Of a stretch of DNA of 64,000 bases, positions 48,904-59,688 are shown in pieces; position 1 is the first letter of the stretch, and every line of letters starts with the position of its first letter. The DNA is from Phyto melanocephala (Eukaryota; Arthropoda; Insecta; Diptera; Rhinophoridae): positions 2,709,201 to 2,773,200 of the forward strand of contig OW799237.1 of NCBI GenBank assembly GCA_941918925.1, given 5' to 3'. Under the pieces are notes generated by a model. The model saw only the letters and a list, made by a program, of their open reading frames with translations. It made no database searches and was not told the origin of the DNA. The position numbers and the translations under genes were made by a program.

Positions 48904-49211
48904 TTTAAGGAGCTAATACACGGCATGTTTTTTACTTGTCAAATTCTCCACTGCTAATACAAACATGTCGTGTGTTACCTTTAAAACATAACTTCTGTAA
49001 AAAAACATGTGCTGAGACATCTGAAAAAATTTTAATTAGAGTGCGCTATATTTTCTTCTGTAAAAACATGTGACATCAGTCGTTGGCAGAAATCTCTGCT
49101 GCTGCAAAGCAGTCAGCATAAGAGTACAATTTTGACAGACATGTAGATTTACATATGTCTCACAAAATTTAAAGTCAGATGTAAAAAACATGCCGTGTAT
49201 TATAGCCTTTA
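48904..49211. mobile_element. Foldback/MITE family D, multi-arm inverted repeat
   Basis: The forward arm TTTAAGGAGCTA leads into ATACACGGCATGTTTTTTAC (48917-48936). The right end, reversed from 49211, reads TAAAGGCTATA and again ATACACGGCATGTTTTTTAC, exact over 20 bases. A third, diverged inverted arm lies at about 48958-48984 (reversed: AAAGGTAACACACGACATGT). The left 80 bp is therefore itself a small hairpin element nested in a 308 bp one. More ACATGT half sites lie between. Confidence 0.8.
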
Positions 49212-51385
49212 GTTAGCTCGTAATTTCTTAAATATTTATTTTTTTAGCAAAATTGATTCAGCACTGTCCGTCTGTCAGTCCATTGGGTCAACAATAAGCA
49301 AAGTTTTAGAAATATTTTTTTATGTATCAAGTTGCTTGAAGATCCTTATTAATTTTTTGTGTTGATGGTGATTTAAAATTTTCAGTCCTTATCTTAAAAA
49401 TTATTTCAGAAAGAAATGGAAAAACGGAAAACGACAGAAACACTTAAACTAAAATGCCTGTGCATTCATTCCAAAATTTTCTAAAAAAATAATTTTATTT
49501 CAACTTCAGAATAACTGAATTCAAAATATCTATAATAAACCAGTGATCGGTAGAATATAAAAAGTCAGAAAAAAAATCTCAAAAATACGTAAATTTTTTC
49601 ATATATTTTATAAAGTCATTAAACATTAGAATAAGGAATTTATAAAATTATCTAATTTTTACCTTTTTTTACCTTTCTTGAAGAGGTGATCCACTAACGA
49701 TTAAAATAGGACATGTCGTGGGATATCTTTCTTGTCTTTTTTAATTTTACCTCTCGTGGTGCAAAATTGTCATTATTGTTTGAAAAACACTCAATAGCCT
49801 TTTTTCCATAATGGCGTGATGACAAATTGGACCAGAAATATAAAAGGCTTCTGTGCTGTTTTAAGGAAAATAAAATCTATTTTTTAGATACCTCACAATT
49901 CAATTTTCTGTGTTTTGTATTGTTTGGTATTGTTCTTAAATTTTACCTCGTCCATTAGCCATATCAAACTCTCCGGAAACTTAGAAAAGTCTGCCAGCAC
50001 ACAAGTTATATTATCCATCACACAACAGGTTTATATTTTCTATGAAATGTGACCTAAATTGTTTTTGCTTTTGCTTTTAAGTCTTTAGATGTATTGTGTC
50101 CTTTCCTTTCTTATTTTTATACGGCTTCAATGCAGCAGTAGCTTTGGTTTTACGCACAAAAAATCGGAGCATTTATTTTTACAAGCTGCTTTTCTGATAG
50201 AAGTTTCTGCTGATTTTCGAAAGAGTTTTTCGAATTCTTTTGCCTTATCTGCTAGACCTTATTTTTCTCCTGATCCAAATTTTCTTGCAATGTCAAAGTC
50301 TTGCTTATACTGTTTCTTTTGGCTTTTGACGATAAGCCTTCTGATCTTGTTCTTTTTGTTTCATTTCATTTTGTATTTTTTTGAAAAAGTTTTCCTTATT
50401 TTTTTATTGTATCTCTTTTGTTGCTGTCTATTTTGACCAAAATAATATTTAACTTGAAAAAGTTAATATTTAAAATATTTCTAAAAGCTAACGTGATGAA
50501 AGAAATAATAATTTTCCGGACCAAGGACTAGTTTTGGCTGGAATAGTGTCTATACGTTTTTTCTGACTTACTTTATAGTACACCAAGAACCAAATCGAAA
50601 TGCAAAATAGCGTACGAAATAAAATGTCGGATAAAATTTGGTACCAAAGTGGTTATAGCGTGGAATATATTTTATCTTAAAAAACTCTCAAATCCAAGAT
50701 CACATTATAAACAAAATGGTGGATTATATATTCAATTATATATTCAATACCTTTTCAATATCAAGTAAAGCATCAAGTAAAGAGTCTTAGCTAGTAGAAT
50801 ATATAACACCTTAAAAAAAATTCCGATTTTAAAGTGGCGTGTTACACATTTTCTTCAATCCCTTTCCGATGTATATATCAAAATATAATGCACTGTACAT
50901 TCTAAAAAATTGCAAATCTAAGATGGTGTTAAAAACCAATAGCATGTGACATATTTTGTGAATTCATAAGATATATTAGATGTCATATGGTCATATTGTC
51001 ATAATTCAAACCACCTAGTGATATATCAAACAAGCAACGCGGTCTATTAGCGTTAGCACTACAGCCACCACCACCGCCGCCATTGGTCACTGTCATAATG
51101 TATGAATACTATAAATTAATTAATATCAATTTTCTAACATGCACTTTAATTGTTCTGATATTATTAGCTAATATTTGTGATTTATTATAGCAATTCTTCT
51201 GTTTTCCGCACGATTTTAAATAATGAATTTTTTCTTTTTCTAGATTGTCAAAATGCATATGTGAAGTTGCCACCAAGTCAGTACACATCAAAGTTGCCAC
51301 TTTTTATATGTTTAATAATTGAAAAAAGTACCATACTGAAAATACATATAATTGATAAAGAAAATGAGTTGCCATAATCTAAACG
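49212..51385. other. Intergenic spacer
   Basis: AT-rich. On the minus strand around 50250-50180 short readable pieces (ADKAKEFEKLFRKSAETSIR) suggest a decayed coding relic of unknown origin, interrupted by stops. Around 51040-51080 there is a short GC-rich ACCACCACCGCCGCC patch. No exon is supported. Confidence 0.4.
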
Positions 51386-51960
51386 TTTAAGCCATGTTCA
51401 CACGGCAATATGAATCTCGTAGTTCGCACCACAGAATATATAGTTTGTGGTTCGCTCTCTGAATCTCGAATGCGAACCCTCCCGTTCAGACGATAGTTCT
51501 TGTTTCACTTTGACATTTTTATTTTTTTTTTTCAATTATTTAACGCGGCTTTTTGTTGTTTTGAGCTTTATTAAAGTCATTCTTCTACACTTTAAAATAC
51601 GTTTCACTATTTCTCTTTATTTATATTTTAATTTATATACACATATACTTATGTATGTTTGTTTAAATATATATATTTTATTTGTACAATGATTTTTTGC
51701 ACACAATATATTTTCTGTTTTCCTTTGTTTATTTTTGTTTTTGATAGCCAGTACAGATAAATTAGCGATTTTTTGTTATCAAAATTAGAGATGATAGCAA
51801 ATTCTTCGTGATTCGCAGCAAGATTCAAAGTGAACCAGGTAAATAGATTCGTTCTCAAAATTTTGTATTGCGAATCTTGTAGATTTAATCAAAATTCGGT
51901 CGCGAACCTTGAATGAGAGAGCGAACCTCGATATTTGCTATCCGTGTGAACATGCTATAA
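51386..51960. mobile_element. Inverted-repeat element family E with GTTCGC subterminal motifs
   Basis: The left end TTTAAGCCATGTTCACACGG and the reversed right end TTATAGCATGTTCACACGG match over CATGTTCACACGG exactly. Both arms then carry repeated GTTCGC/GCGAAC words: at left GTTCGCACC, GGTTCGCTCTC, GCGAACCC; at right GCGAATC, GCGAACC, GAGCGAACC. The arm motif GGTTCGCTCTC occurs in inverted form near both ends. It is about 575 bp and non-coding, with an AT-rich centre. Subterminal clusters of this kind are seen in non-autonomous DNA elements whose transposase binds repeated short sites. Confidence 0.8.
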
Positions 51961-53672
51961 GAGATTCAAATAATTTTCTTATTAAATTTTTGTCTCCATA
52001 TAGTGACCTGTTTTTGTTAAAAAAAATAAATAAATAAAAAAAAATAATTTTTAAGCGTTTTAAAAATTTTGAAAAATTATGATATTATGACACATGAAAC
52101 AGCTTGTAAATTTACCAGTTATTTTAATTGCAAAACTATAGTTCACATATATAGGCTGCGGTACGGCTACGGTTTTATTTTAATCTGATTAACGTTGTAT
52201 AATCATAGCCCAAAATTTTAAGTTTAATTTATATATTGCTGAAGGGTAAATAATATTTTACAGGACCAAATATATTAAGCAGTCTTACTTGTTTAAAGTA
52301 CTTTTAGTACTGTTAATTTTGGGTTTACTGACTTAGATGATAAAGACTGCATAAAATTTGACTGTTCCATTTATAACATGTGTTTTAATATAAGGCCACG
52401 TCGAGGATGTGATCTCTCTTGTTAATTTGAGTTTAAATCACAGCCTAAAATTAATAAAGTTTTTCTGATAAACTCCATGTACTAATACTCTGAGCGCTGT
52501 TTGGTTAGGTCCAAAGTTCCTTTTTTTGGATTTCAGTGCTGAGAAAATCTAATATATCAGATCTAAAGCGTAGTTTGACTAACGTCTTTTTCAAGTTTTT
52601 TTTTGTTTATAATTAATTTTAAAATTACCAGTTAAAATGAAATAAATTTGAAAAGAATTTGAATTATTTACTCACACTCTTGGTAAAAACTTTTTTTACA
52701 AAAGTTTCCCAGAAACTTTGTAATTATTTGAAAATAACGTTAAGAGAGGTCTGAAAATATATGCACACACTCTCAATAAATATAAGTTTGAATTCTCTAT
52801 AAGACATTATGTTCAAATTTTATTAATTAATTTAATTAAAAAAGCATTTTATTAATTGCGAAAACAGAAGCAGAACAAAATTCCAACAAGTTACATACAA
52901 AACTTGTAAATTGAGTGCTTAATAAAAGAACAAAAAAAAAAACAACAAAAGAGAAAAGTAAAGCGATGACAGGAAAATTAAAAAAAGGCTCTTAATAATG
53001 ACAATGAAAAGGTCTTAAAGTCCTTTAAGCAACACAAAATTCTTGGCAACAAAACAACTAAATTAATCAAATAACAAAACAACAACATGGTGCTAAAAAC
53101 ACAAATGAAAATACACATAAACACGAAAAAAAAGAATGTAAACGTTAACAAATGAACAAAAAATTCAAAAGAAAATGAAATTAAGAATAAGTGAAAATCC
53201 CAACAACAACAACAAAAAACATTCAAAAAGAGTAACGAAACTTTTTGTTTAATGTTTAGAAAAATACAAACTTCCGTGATTTGCATATAAATAAACTAAC
53301 CTTAACAACAAAAGGAGAAAAAATCAGATTCGAAAAAAATTCTGACCAAAAGAAAAACTATTTTCTAAGTAATAAAAAACTTGTAAAAAAAATTAATAAA
53401 AATTTACTAGATGAACAAAAAGAAGTAAAAAATACTCTCGTTTACACTTGCTTCTAAAGGAAACGGATATGCTTGTTATAAAGCTGTTGTATAACAAATA
53501 CAAATGCTAAATTCACGCACATATATGTACTTTGCATTCTAGTATCACCTAATAAATCTTAAACTAAAGCGCTAACACAAAGGGACATACATACACATAC
53601 ATACAGCAAGTGATAACAAAACTTCCGCTGCTAACACTTTAACTCTGTACACTCTCTGTCTCTCCTTCTCAG
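51961..53672. other. Spacer or 5' intron before the 53.7 kb coding exon
   Basis: AT-rich, ending in a pyrimidine-rich tract and AG (53671-53672). Since the next exon seems to start with a splice acceptor, at least part of this stretch is probably intron following an unidentified noncoding first exon. Confidence 0.5.
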
Positions 53673-53710
53673 TGTAAAACGGAAATGCACATAAAGTGCA
53701 ATTCGTAACA
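53673..53710 (+). other. 5' UTR part of the first coding exon
   Basis: The run TCTCTGTCTCTCCTTCTCAG (53653-53672) is a near-ideal 3' splice site, so an exon probably begins at 53673. The 38 nt before the ATG include an in-frame TAA (53675-53677), which fixes the ATG at 53711 as the start in this transcript form. Confidence 0.65.
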
Positions 53711-54205
53711 ATGGAAATCGATGTTAATCTACGTAAGCCAACAACGGCAAATGGTTTAGAGCTTAAGACCATCTCAGCTGGAAGTTATAGTAATAACAAT
53801 GGTCACAGCAATCTTCACAGCCATCTGCATAACAATAACAATCAGCCAACGGAACGCACCAACAATGCCACAACAAGCTCTAGTCCACCATTCGGTTGCT
53901 GTGGCATACTAAGTCGTCTGTTATGCAGCAGCAGTCATACACGTGGTAAAACAGCCACTTCTAGTGGTGATTATAATACTTCTTACAACAATTGTGGCAC
54001 AATGTCGCTAACAACACAACAACATCAAACCAGTGGAAATAATGGTCATGTGGCAGCTCTGGCAGCAGCCACACATCATAATTCCTCGTATATGAATCTG
54101 TTGAAAAAGAATCATACGCACCGTCGCACGCCACAAGAGATTTATTTCGAGAGTCGGGGTAAATCTTGCAAGAAATTATTAAAATTCAATGGAAACTGCA
54201 ATAAG
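53711..54205 (+). CDS. Unrecognised Asn/His/Ser-rich protein, first coding exon
   Basis: The exon encodes 165 residues (495 nt, phase 0) and ends at AAG|GTGAGT (donor at 54206), a consensus splice site; the frame beyond is intron. The start context AACAATGG is an excellent insect Kozak, and there is an in-frame stop 12 codons upstream. Residues 1-28 (MEIDVNLRKPTTANGLELKT...) are not repetitive. A long Asn/His/Ser/Thr/Gln-rich stretch follows, interrupted by PFGCCGILSRLLCSS (about 60-74), a Cys-rich hydrophobic patch that could be lipid-modified. The last 35 residues are basic and more ordered (LLKKNHTHRRTPQEIYFESR, then GKSCKKLLKF). There is no signal peptide or membrane span. I do not recognise the family. 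A long downstream intron and this composition are common in fly neuronal or signalling genes, but that is only an impression. Confidence 0.8.
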
Positions 54206-55232
54206 GTGAGTGTGAAAGGACATTTATTATATATTTTTTTCTTTTTGCAAAAAAAAAGTAGTAGTCACGTATACTTCCGAGAGAAATTAGGGTTTTTTTT
54301 GCAATGAAAAGAAAGAAATCCAAAGAAGAACTATTAAGGGAAAGAGTTTGACAAATTCTATTATATATGTTATTGTTTTATTTTTTTTTTCAAAAACAGC
54401 TTTGTATTGAAAGGTACTTTCAGGACTTTTTGGTTAAAGAAATCTTGAAATTTTTGTTTACAATTTATTAAAATATTAAAAAATTCTCTGTTTATTTTTT
54501 TTTATTAATTTTAAAGTTTTTCGTTATTTTTTAATCTACATATAAATAAAAATTTATTGTAAATTATTTAGTCTTGTTTAAATTCATTTACTTTAATTAT
54601 TGAAAATCCCAAAAATATTTTTAAATTAAATTATTGTTACATTTGAATACTGAAAAATAGTGTAATGCATTTTCGAAACCATCTACTTTTCAGCACCCTT
54701 TACCGGTTTACTTGTATTTAATTTGAAACTACTATTTATGTTACAATTTAATGAAATTAGCAAATGGGAATCATTCACATCAAATGACATTTTCTTTATG
54801 TTCATACGCTCTTATATTCTTTTATCCATATTCATGCGTTGGTTAGCAGTGTTAAACTCTTTTTGTATTTTAATTTATAAAACCTTTTTAGGAAATTTTT
54901 AATTAAAGAAAATGCACTTGAGCCAGTATAAACAGTTTACAATAAATTAAAACAAAAATATTAATTTATGGTTAAACAAACACACATGGCAAGGTGTTTC
55001 TGACATACAGAAATTCATTGTTCCGAGTATACCGCCTTTAAAATTAAAACACAACTTTGCTTTCAATGAAAACAATTTATTACGCCCACTTTTGCAGTTC
55101 CTATACAAAATAAACAGTTTTTGTTGCATATACAAAGTACAAAAATGTCTGAAGTTTTAACAATTTGTGTCGGGTATTATAATAAAAACTTGCCTAGTTA
55201 AGCTTAAAATAAGCTAGAAAATAACAGTGAGC

Positions 55233-55842
55233 GTGGCACCACTAATATGAAAAAATTAAGTTTATAAAATAATTAAAAACCATTACCCTTTATAATCTAA
55301 AAACTTTGTGTGTTTTCATTTTATTTTATTTGTCTTATTCTCACCAAAAATCGATACGGATTTAGGGGGGAAGTGATACCTCCCATGAAACAAATTCATT
55401 ATATGATATATTTAAAAAAATGTTTGTAATAGAGTTTTTAATTTTGGTATTAGCCACAATAATAGATATTATTAAATTGATTTAAATAATTGGATAGAAT
55501 CAAATGAGGGGGCGTGTCACCTTCCATACTATCAAAATATATTAAGTGGCATATCTGCGTAAATATAATTTATATAGGTTTTAAGTTATGTATTTGTTGC
55601 TGAGATATCAGTTTTATTTTACGGGCGAAAAATCAATATGATGATAGTAAAAGACGTGGTACGCCCCCTACAAAAAAACTCAATATTATTTTTGAAAAAC
55701 TCCAATTTTTTTTTTTTTTTTGGTTTAAATTCAGGACGAGATACTTTTGATAACAATTATCGTATGAGAACTAAAAATGACAAGTATCGGTAAGGGGGGA
55801 GTAATAAATACCCTCATACGATAGTAATTGCATATTACTGAG
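55233..55842. repeat. Degenerate tandem array, about 141 bp unit, five units
   Basis: A GC-rich core of the type GGGGGC-GTGGTACC-CCCAT recurs in AT-rich DNA. GTGGCACC starts at 55233, GTGATACC at 55373, GTGTCACC at 55514, GTGGTACG at 55656, and the decayed GTAATAAATACC at 55801. Steps are 140, 141, 142 and 145 bp. Cores 2-5 are preceded by a purine/G run (TTAGGGGGG, TGAGGGGGC, TAAAAGAC, AAGGGGGGA) and cores 2-4 by AAATCGATACGG, AATCAAATGAGG or AAATCAATATGA. The rest of each unit has diverged. A SINE follows directly. Confidence 0.8.
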
Positions 55843-56058
55843 AGATTAGGTTAGGTTGAAAAGGAGGGGCACTAAAAGCCCAAACCCATGACAGGGATAC
55901 ACTTATGTCTGATTGGCACGTTGTGCGCTCCATATGATTAAAATGGTTTGAATAGAAAAGAAAGAGAAGCAGACCAGTCCAGAGTCGCTGGTGGAAATCG
56001 AACCTGCAATCCCCAAACTAGCAGTCCATAACACTACTGACTAGTTCACCAGGACACG
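55843..56058 (-). mobile_element. tRNA-derived SINE
   Basis: On the minus strand the head (from 56058) contains a box-A-like TGGTGAACTAGTCAG (56051-56037), then TTATGGACTGCTAGTTTGGG. A box B GGTTCGATTTCC follows (56004-55993), 32 bp after box A, and then CACCAGCGACTC. Spacing and sequence fit an RNA polymerase III promoter of a tRNA-related SINE; wording such as 'GGTTCGATTCCCACCAGCG' is common in insect SINEs. The body runs down to CAACCTAACCTAATCTC near 55843. It is a retrotransposed element, not a functional tRNA gene. Confidence 0.78.
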
Positions 56059-57486
56059 ATTTGGATAATAGAATAATCTATTATTTAAGTAATAAAATGC
56101 AAACTTTATTGCGGGCAGCGAATCGGTCTTGGTTTGCTAATTTAGTGGTGAGATAATTATAATTTTAAATTTCATGTGCTTTACTCTTCTTTTTGTGAGC
56201 TTTGTTGGTTTAAGTAGTGAGTAGGTGGAAATTCTTAATTCCGCTTGTTACGCAGAAGACGTTTTTGGCATTATTGATTTAGAGAAAAATTAATATACAA
56301 ATTCATTTTATTAGTTGTAAAATTCATTGAATATGTTTAATAAGTTTTACTATTTTAAAAAATAATTTAACATTTAAAAATATGTTATTGTTGGAAAGGG
56401 TTCGCTGGATTTTGTATTTAATTAAAATTGTAGAAAATAGTAAGCAAATTTTTATTGCGTGTTTTACAGAAGAAATTTTATTTCGAACATATTTTCAGTT
56501 ATTCCATTGGGTTATTGCTAGGAAATTAAACTCTTTATATTAGTCTTCAATTCCCACGATTTTGATAATAAAAAAAAAATAATAATTAATAAACCATAAT
56601 AAATGTATTAAAATTTTCGCTGTTAATTGGAAGAATTTAAAAAAATTCGATGGATTTTTAGGCCAATTATTAGAAATGAAAGAAAAGGATACTAGAAACC
56701 CTATAGAATGAAACAAGTTTAACTTACCTCTCCATTAATCTTTTTATTCAATTCTACATTGAGTCTTTCTTCTTTTGTTTGTTTTATCTATGTGTGTACT
56801 CTATGCATTGTATTTACTTTTTTCATTTTAAATTCATATAGTTTTATGCTTCTGTATGTTGCTACAACGATATTATGATAAAAAAAGAATGCATTCATTG
56901 TTATCTAATCTGTAATCTCAAACATTTTAGTATTCTTTTTTAGCTGCGAGTTTATTTTGTGAGATTTTTTGTTCTTTGTTCCGTTTTACATATTCATGCT
57001 TGTCTGCTGACTAGTTAAAAGAAATTGCTGAATAATAATGCACTCGCGAAAATGTGGTTAGTTTAGGAAGATTACGATAAGAAATGAAGTTAGTTAGAAT
57101 TTTGGCAGTAAATTAAGCTGTTTACAGAAGGCGCTTGCATAAACGAAGTGAAGAACTCTAAAAAATATTTGTTAAATTTGTAAGGTTGTAAGGGATTGCA
57201 TTCTGTAAGCAGTATAATATTTTTTTTTATTTAATGTAAACTATATAGGAAGTTAGAAAATTTTAAAACGATAAACAATCTACAGGACGTATGATTAATT
57301 TAAAATAAATCATACGTCATGGTATACAAAATGATAATATCAAAATGCTTAGTTTTACAACTTTATACACTGTAATTAAGTTAAATTAAATAAATTCCTG
57401 TTTGGTCAATAATTACACTATTATTTTGAGTGTAGAAATAGTAAACATCATAATAAAACATCCTCTTTCAAGGAATAAATACATGT

Positions 57487-57522
57487 TGTGTGTGTGTATG
57501 TGTGTGTGTGTGTGTGTGTATG
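57487..57522. repeat. (GT)n microsatellite
   Basis: About 17 GT/TG units with a single TA interruption. It creates an apparent Cys/Val-rich frame that I reject as coding. Confidence 0.9.
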
Positions 57523-59568
57523 TTGTACATGTACTCTACATACGTAAATATCTCTATGCAGATTTGTGTATGTGTACGTGTGAGTCTGTTTAACATCCTC
57601 ATTATATACTTAAAAAACATTTTATTTGCCTGATGCAAGCTTTATGTATACACGCATACACAAACACTTAACTTTATGGGTATCTTTGCATGTATGAACA
57701 TATTTGTAAGTGCAAACAAAACCATACAAACCAAACGTTCCGACCAACCAACCAGCCAGCCGACTAACCGAAGAAACATCAAGTATGCATCAGCATAATG
57801 CATTAGCAGAGATTTTATTATTATTACTGCTACATATTATTATTTTTTGTTGTTATTTTAGTTGTAGATATTGTAGTTGTTATTGTTCTACAAATATTCT
57901 AACATATTATGAAGACACATATGAAAACATACAAAAATTTAGTTAACATATCAACATTATGTAGCATGTTCGAAGTACAGTGGAACAATCTTGAAAATAT
58001 AAGGCTTAAAAATATATAATTATAAATTAATGTTGTCATCCGGCCCTATGCTCCTTATAGGAATGACGGGAACACACAATGTTGTCATCCCAGGTTTATA
58101 TAGAAGGAGTGGTGAAAGGAAAGAGTTTTCGTGAACCCACACTCGAACACCCATATATTCTATTGTCTATTAATTCCATTGTTTATAATAAATCAGATAA
58201 TCACCTTAAAATTTTTTATTTAAAAAGTTTTATCACATTTAGATATTTGTCTTCTTGGTCCCACTGTTCTTATAAACAACATCCAAAAATTGTTTGTAAA
58301 TGTTTCAACTGGTAACAATGCTCGATGTCAAAAAGAAGAATGTTTAAGAAAAAAAACCACCAAGTTAAAAGAGAAAATAGTTTGTGTTTTTCGTTGTTGC
58401 TATTGTCATTGTTGTTTTTTGTTCTTCTTATTGTCCTACTTAAACCACACTAAGAATAAGTTTCATGTTTATTTTAATGATGACTTGGCAAAAGTATTAA
58501 AAGGAAATATTTAATGTTGTTTGTATACAACTCTATCTGTATGTATGTATGTAAGTCTGTATTTTTATGCGAGATTTTCTCATACACATGCATAAATACT
58601 TTAAAAGACCATTTACAAATGATAATCACTGCAGTGGTAGTATTATGATTTTATGTTACTTGATTGAGGTCAATTGCAATAATCTTGTGAAAGGACAGCA
58701 ATATAAAAAAAAAATTTATGGTTTAACCACAATACAGTAGGTGGACCAACAAAATGACTATCAGTCGTTATTGAAAAATACTTATTGAAAGAAGAAGGAG
58801 TATAAAAAAATTTTATTTAAAATATATTGGTAAAAAAGTTTATCTAATCTTAATCCTCAAGAAAAATTTGTCTTTCAGGTTTAAGCTTATATAAAACTAT
58901 TTTGCTTTACTAACAGCCTACAGGCTATTTATCTATTTAAGGCATTGTTTTCAGAATTCCAGCTTTGTTGAGAAACTAAAAAAATATTGTTTTTTTGAAA
59001 TCCTAACCCATCATCAATAAACACGAAAATATTTTTCTCTATTTAATCTCTTAATTAATCGCAGCATCATTTACTTAAAAGTTTAGCTCTTTTATTATGT
59101 TCGTTTAAGTGGTGACATACACAGTGGTTTATTGTTTATATTTACAAATTATCCTCACTCACTCTACATAATTCTAAAGTGGCCTGATTTCATTTTTTAT
59201 CTTGACTTTTATAGGACAATACTCCATAATGATTCCAATATTGGTTCTGAGATATACCCTACTCAAATCAGAAAATACTTCAGTGCGTTCTAAGTTCACT
59301 TTTCGACATAATACCTTTGTCTGCCTCCCTAATCCATCCACCCTAATCCATCAAAACAAAAAAAAAAAAAAAAAGGGAAATTAGTAGCTTTACCAGTCTG
59401 TCCTCATCAACCAATTCCAAAGCCAAGCTATAGCGTGGCAAATCGTTGGTAATGTCATTAAATAGCATTTTGGTTCTCAGTATAGCTTGATGTCAAACAG
59501 ATCCATTATTTTTCTAGGAGCGTTTTTACAGTCCCTGGCTAGCCAGTATTTGATATAAAGTCCCTTTA

Positions 59569-59688
59569 GAGATTAACTTTTTGACCCCTTGATAAATGTT
59601 TATTATAAGATCTGTAATCCTGAAGATGAGATTAACTTTTTGACCCCTTGATAAATGTTTATTATAAGATCTGTAATCCTGAAGATGA
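59569..59688. repeat. Perfect 59 bp tandem duplication
   Basis: The unit beginning GAGATTAACTTTTTGACCCC at 59569-59627 is repeated without a mismatch at 59628-59686, with two further bases of a third unit. Identity over the whole unit implies a recent event or an assembly artefact. Confidence 0.95.

Noticed and set aside
50089..50436. 115-codon plus-strand frame rich in Phe/Leu/Cys
   Set aside because: It is a T-rich stretch that reads as hydrophobic residues by composition. There is no good start context, no splice signals and no domain. If anything, the opposite strand shows broken coding-like pieces.
53572..53772. Minus-strand frame overlapping the start of the 53.7 kb exon
   Set aside because: It is a shadow of the plus-strand exon and its pyrimidine tract. 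The plus-strand exon has the start context and splice signals.
54206..54307. Extension of the coding exon to the stop at 54307
   Set aside because: The reading passes a consensus GTGAGT donor into Lys/Phe-rich low-complexity sequence. The exon is better ended at 54205.
55981..56058. Possible functional tRNA gene (minus strand)
   Set aside because: Boxes A and B are imperfect, I could not draw a proper cloverleaf with anticodon loop, and the sequence continues into a body ending in CCTAACCTAATC, as in a SINE.
57402..57593. Cys/Val-rich small frame
   Set aside because: It is generated by the GT microsatellite.
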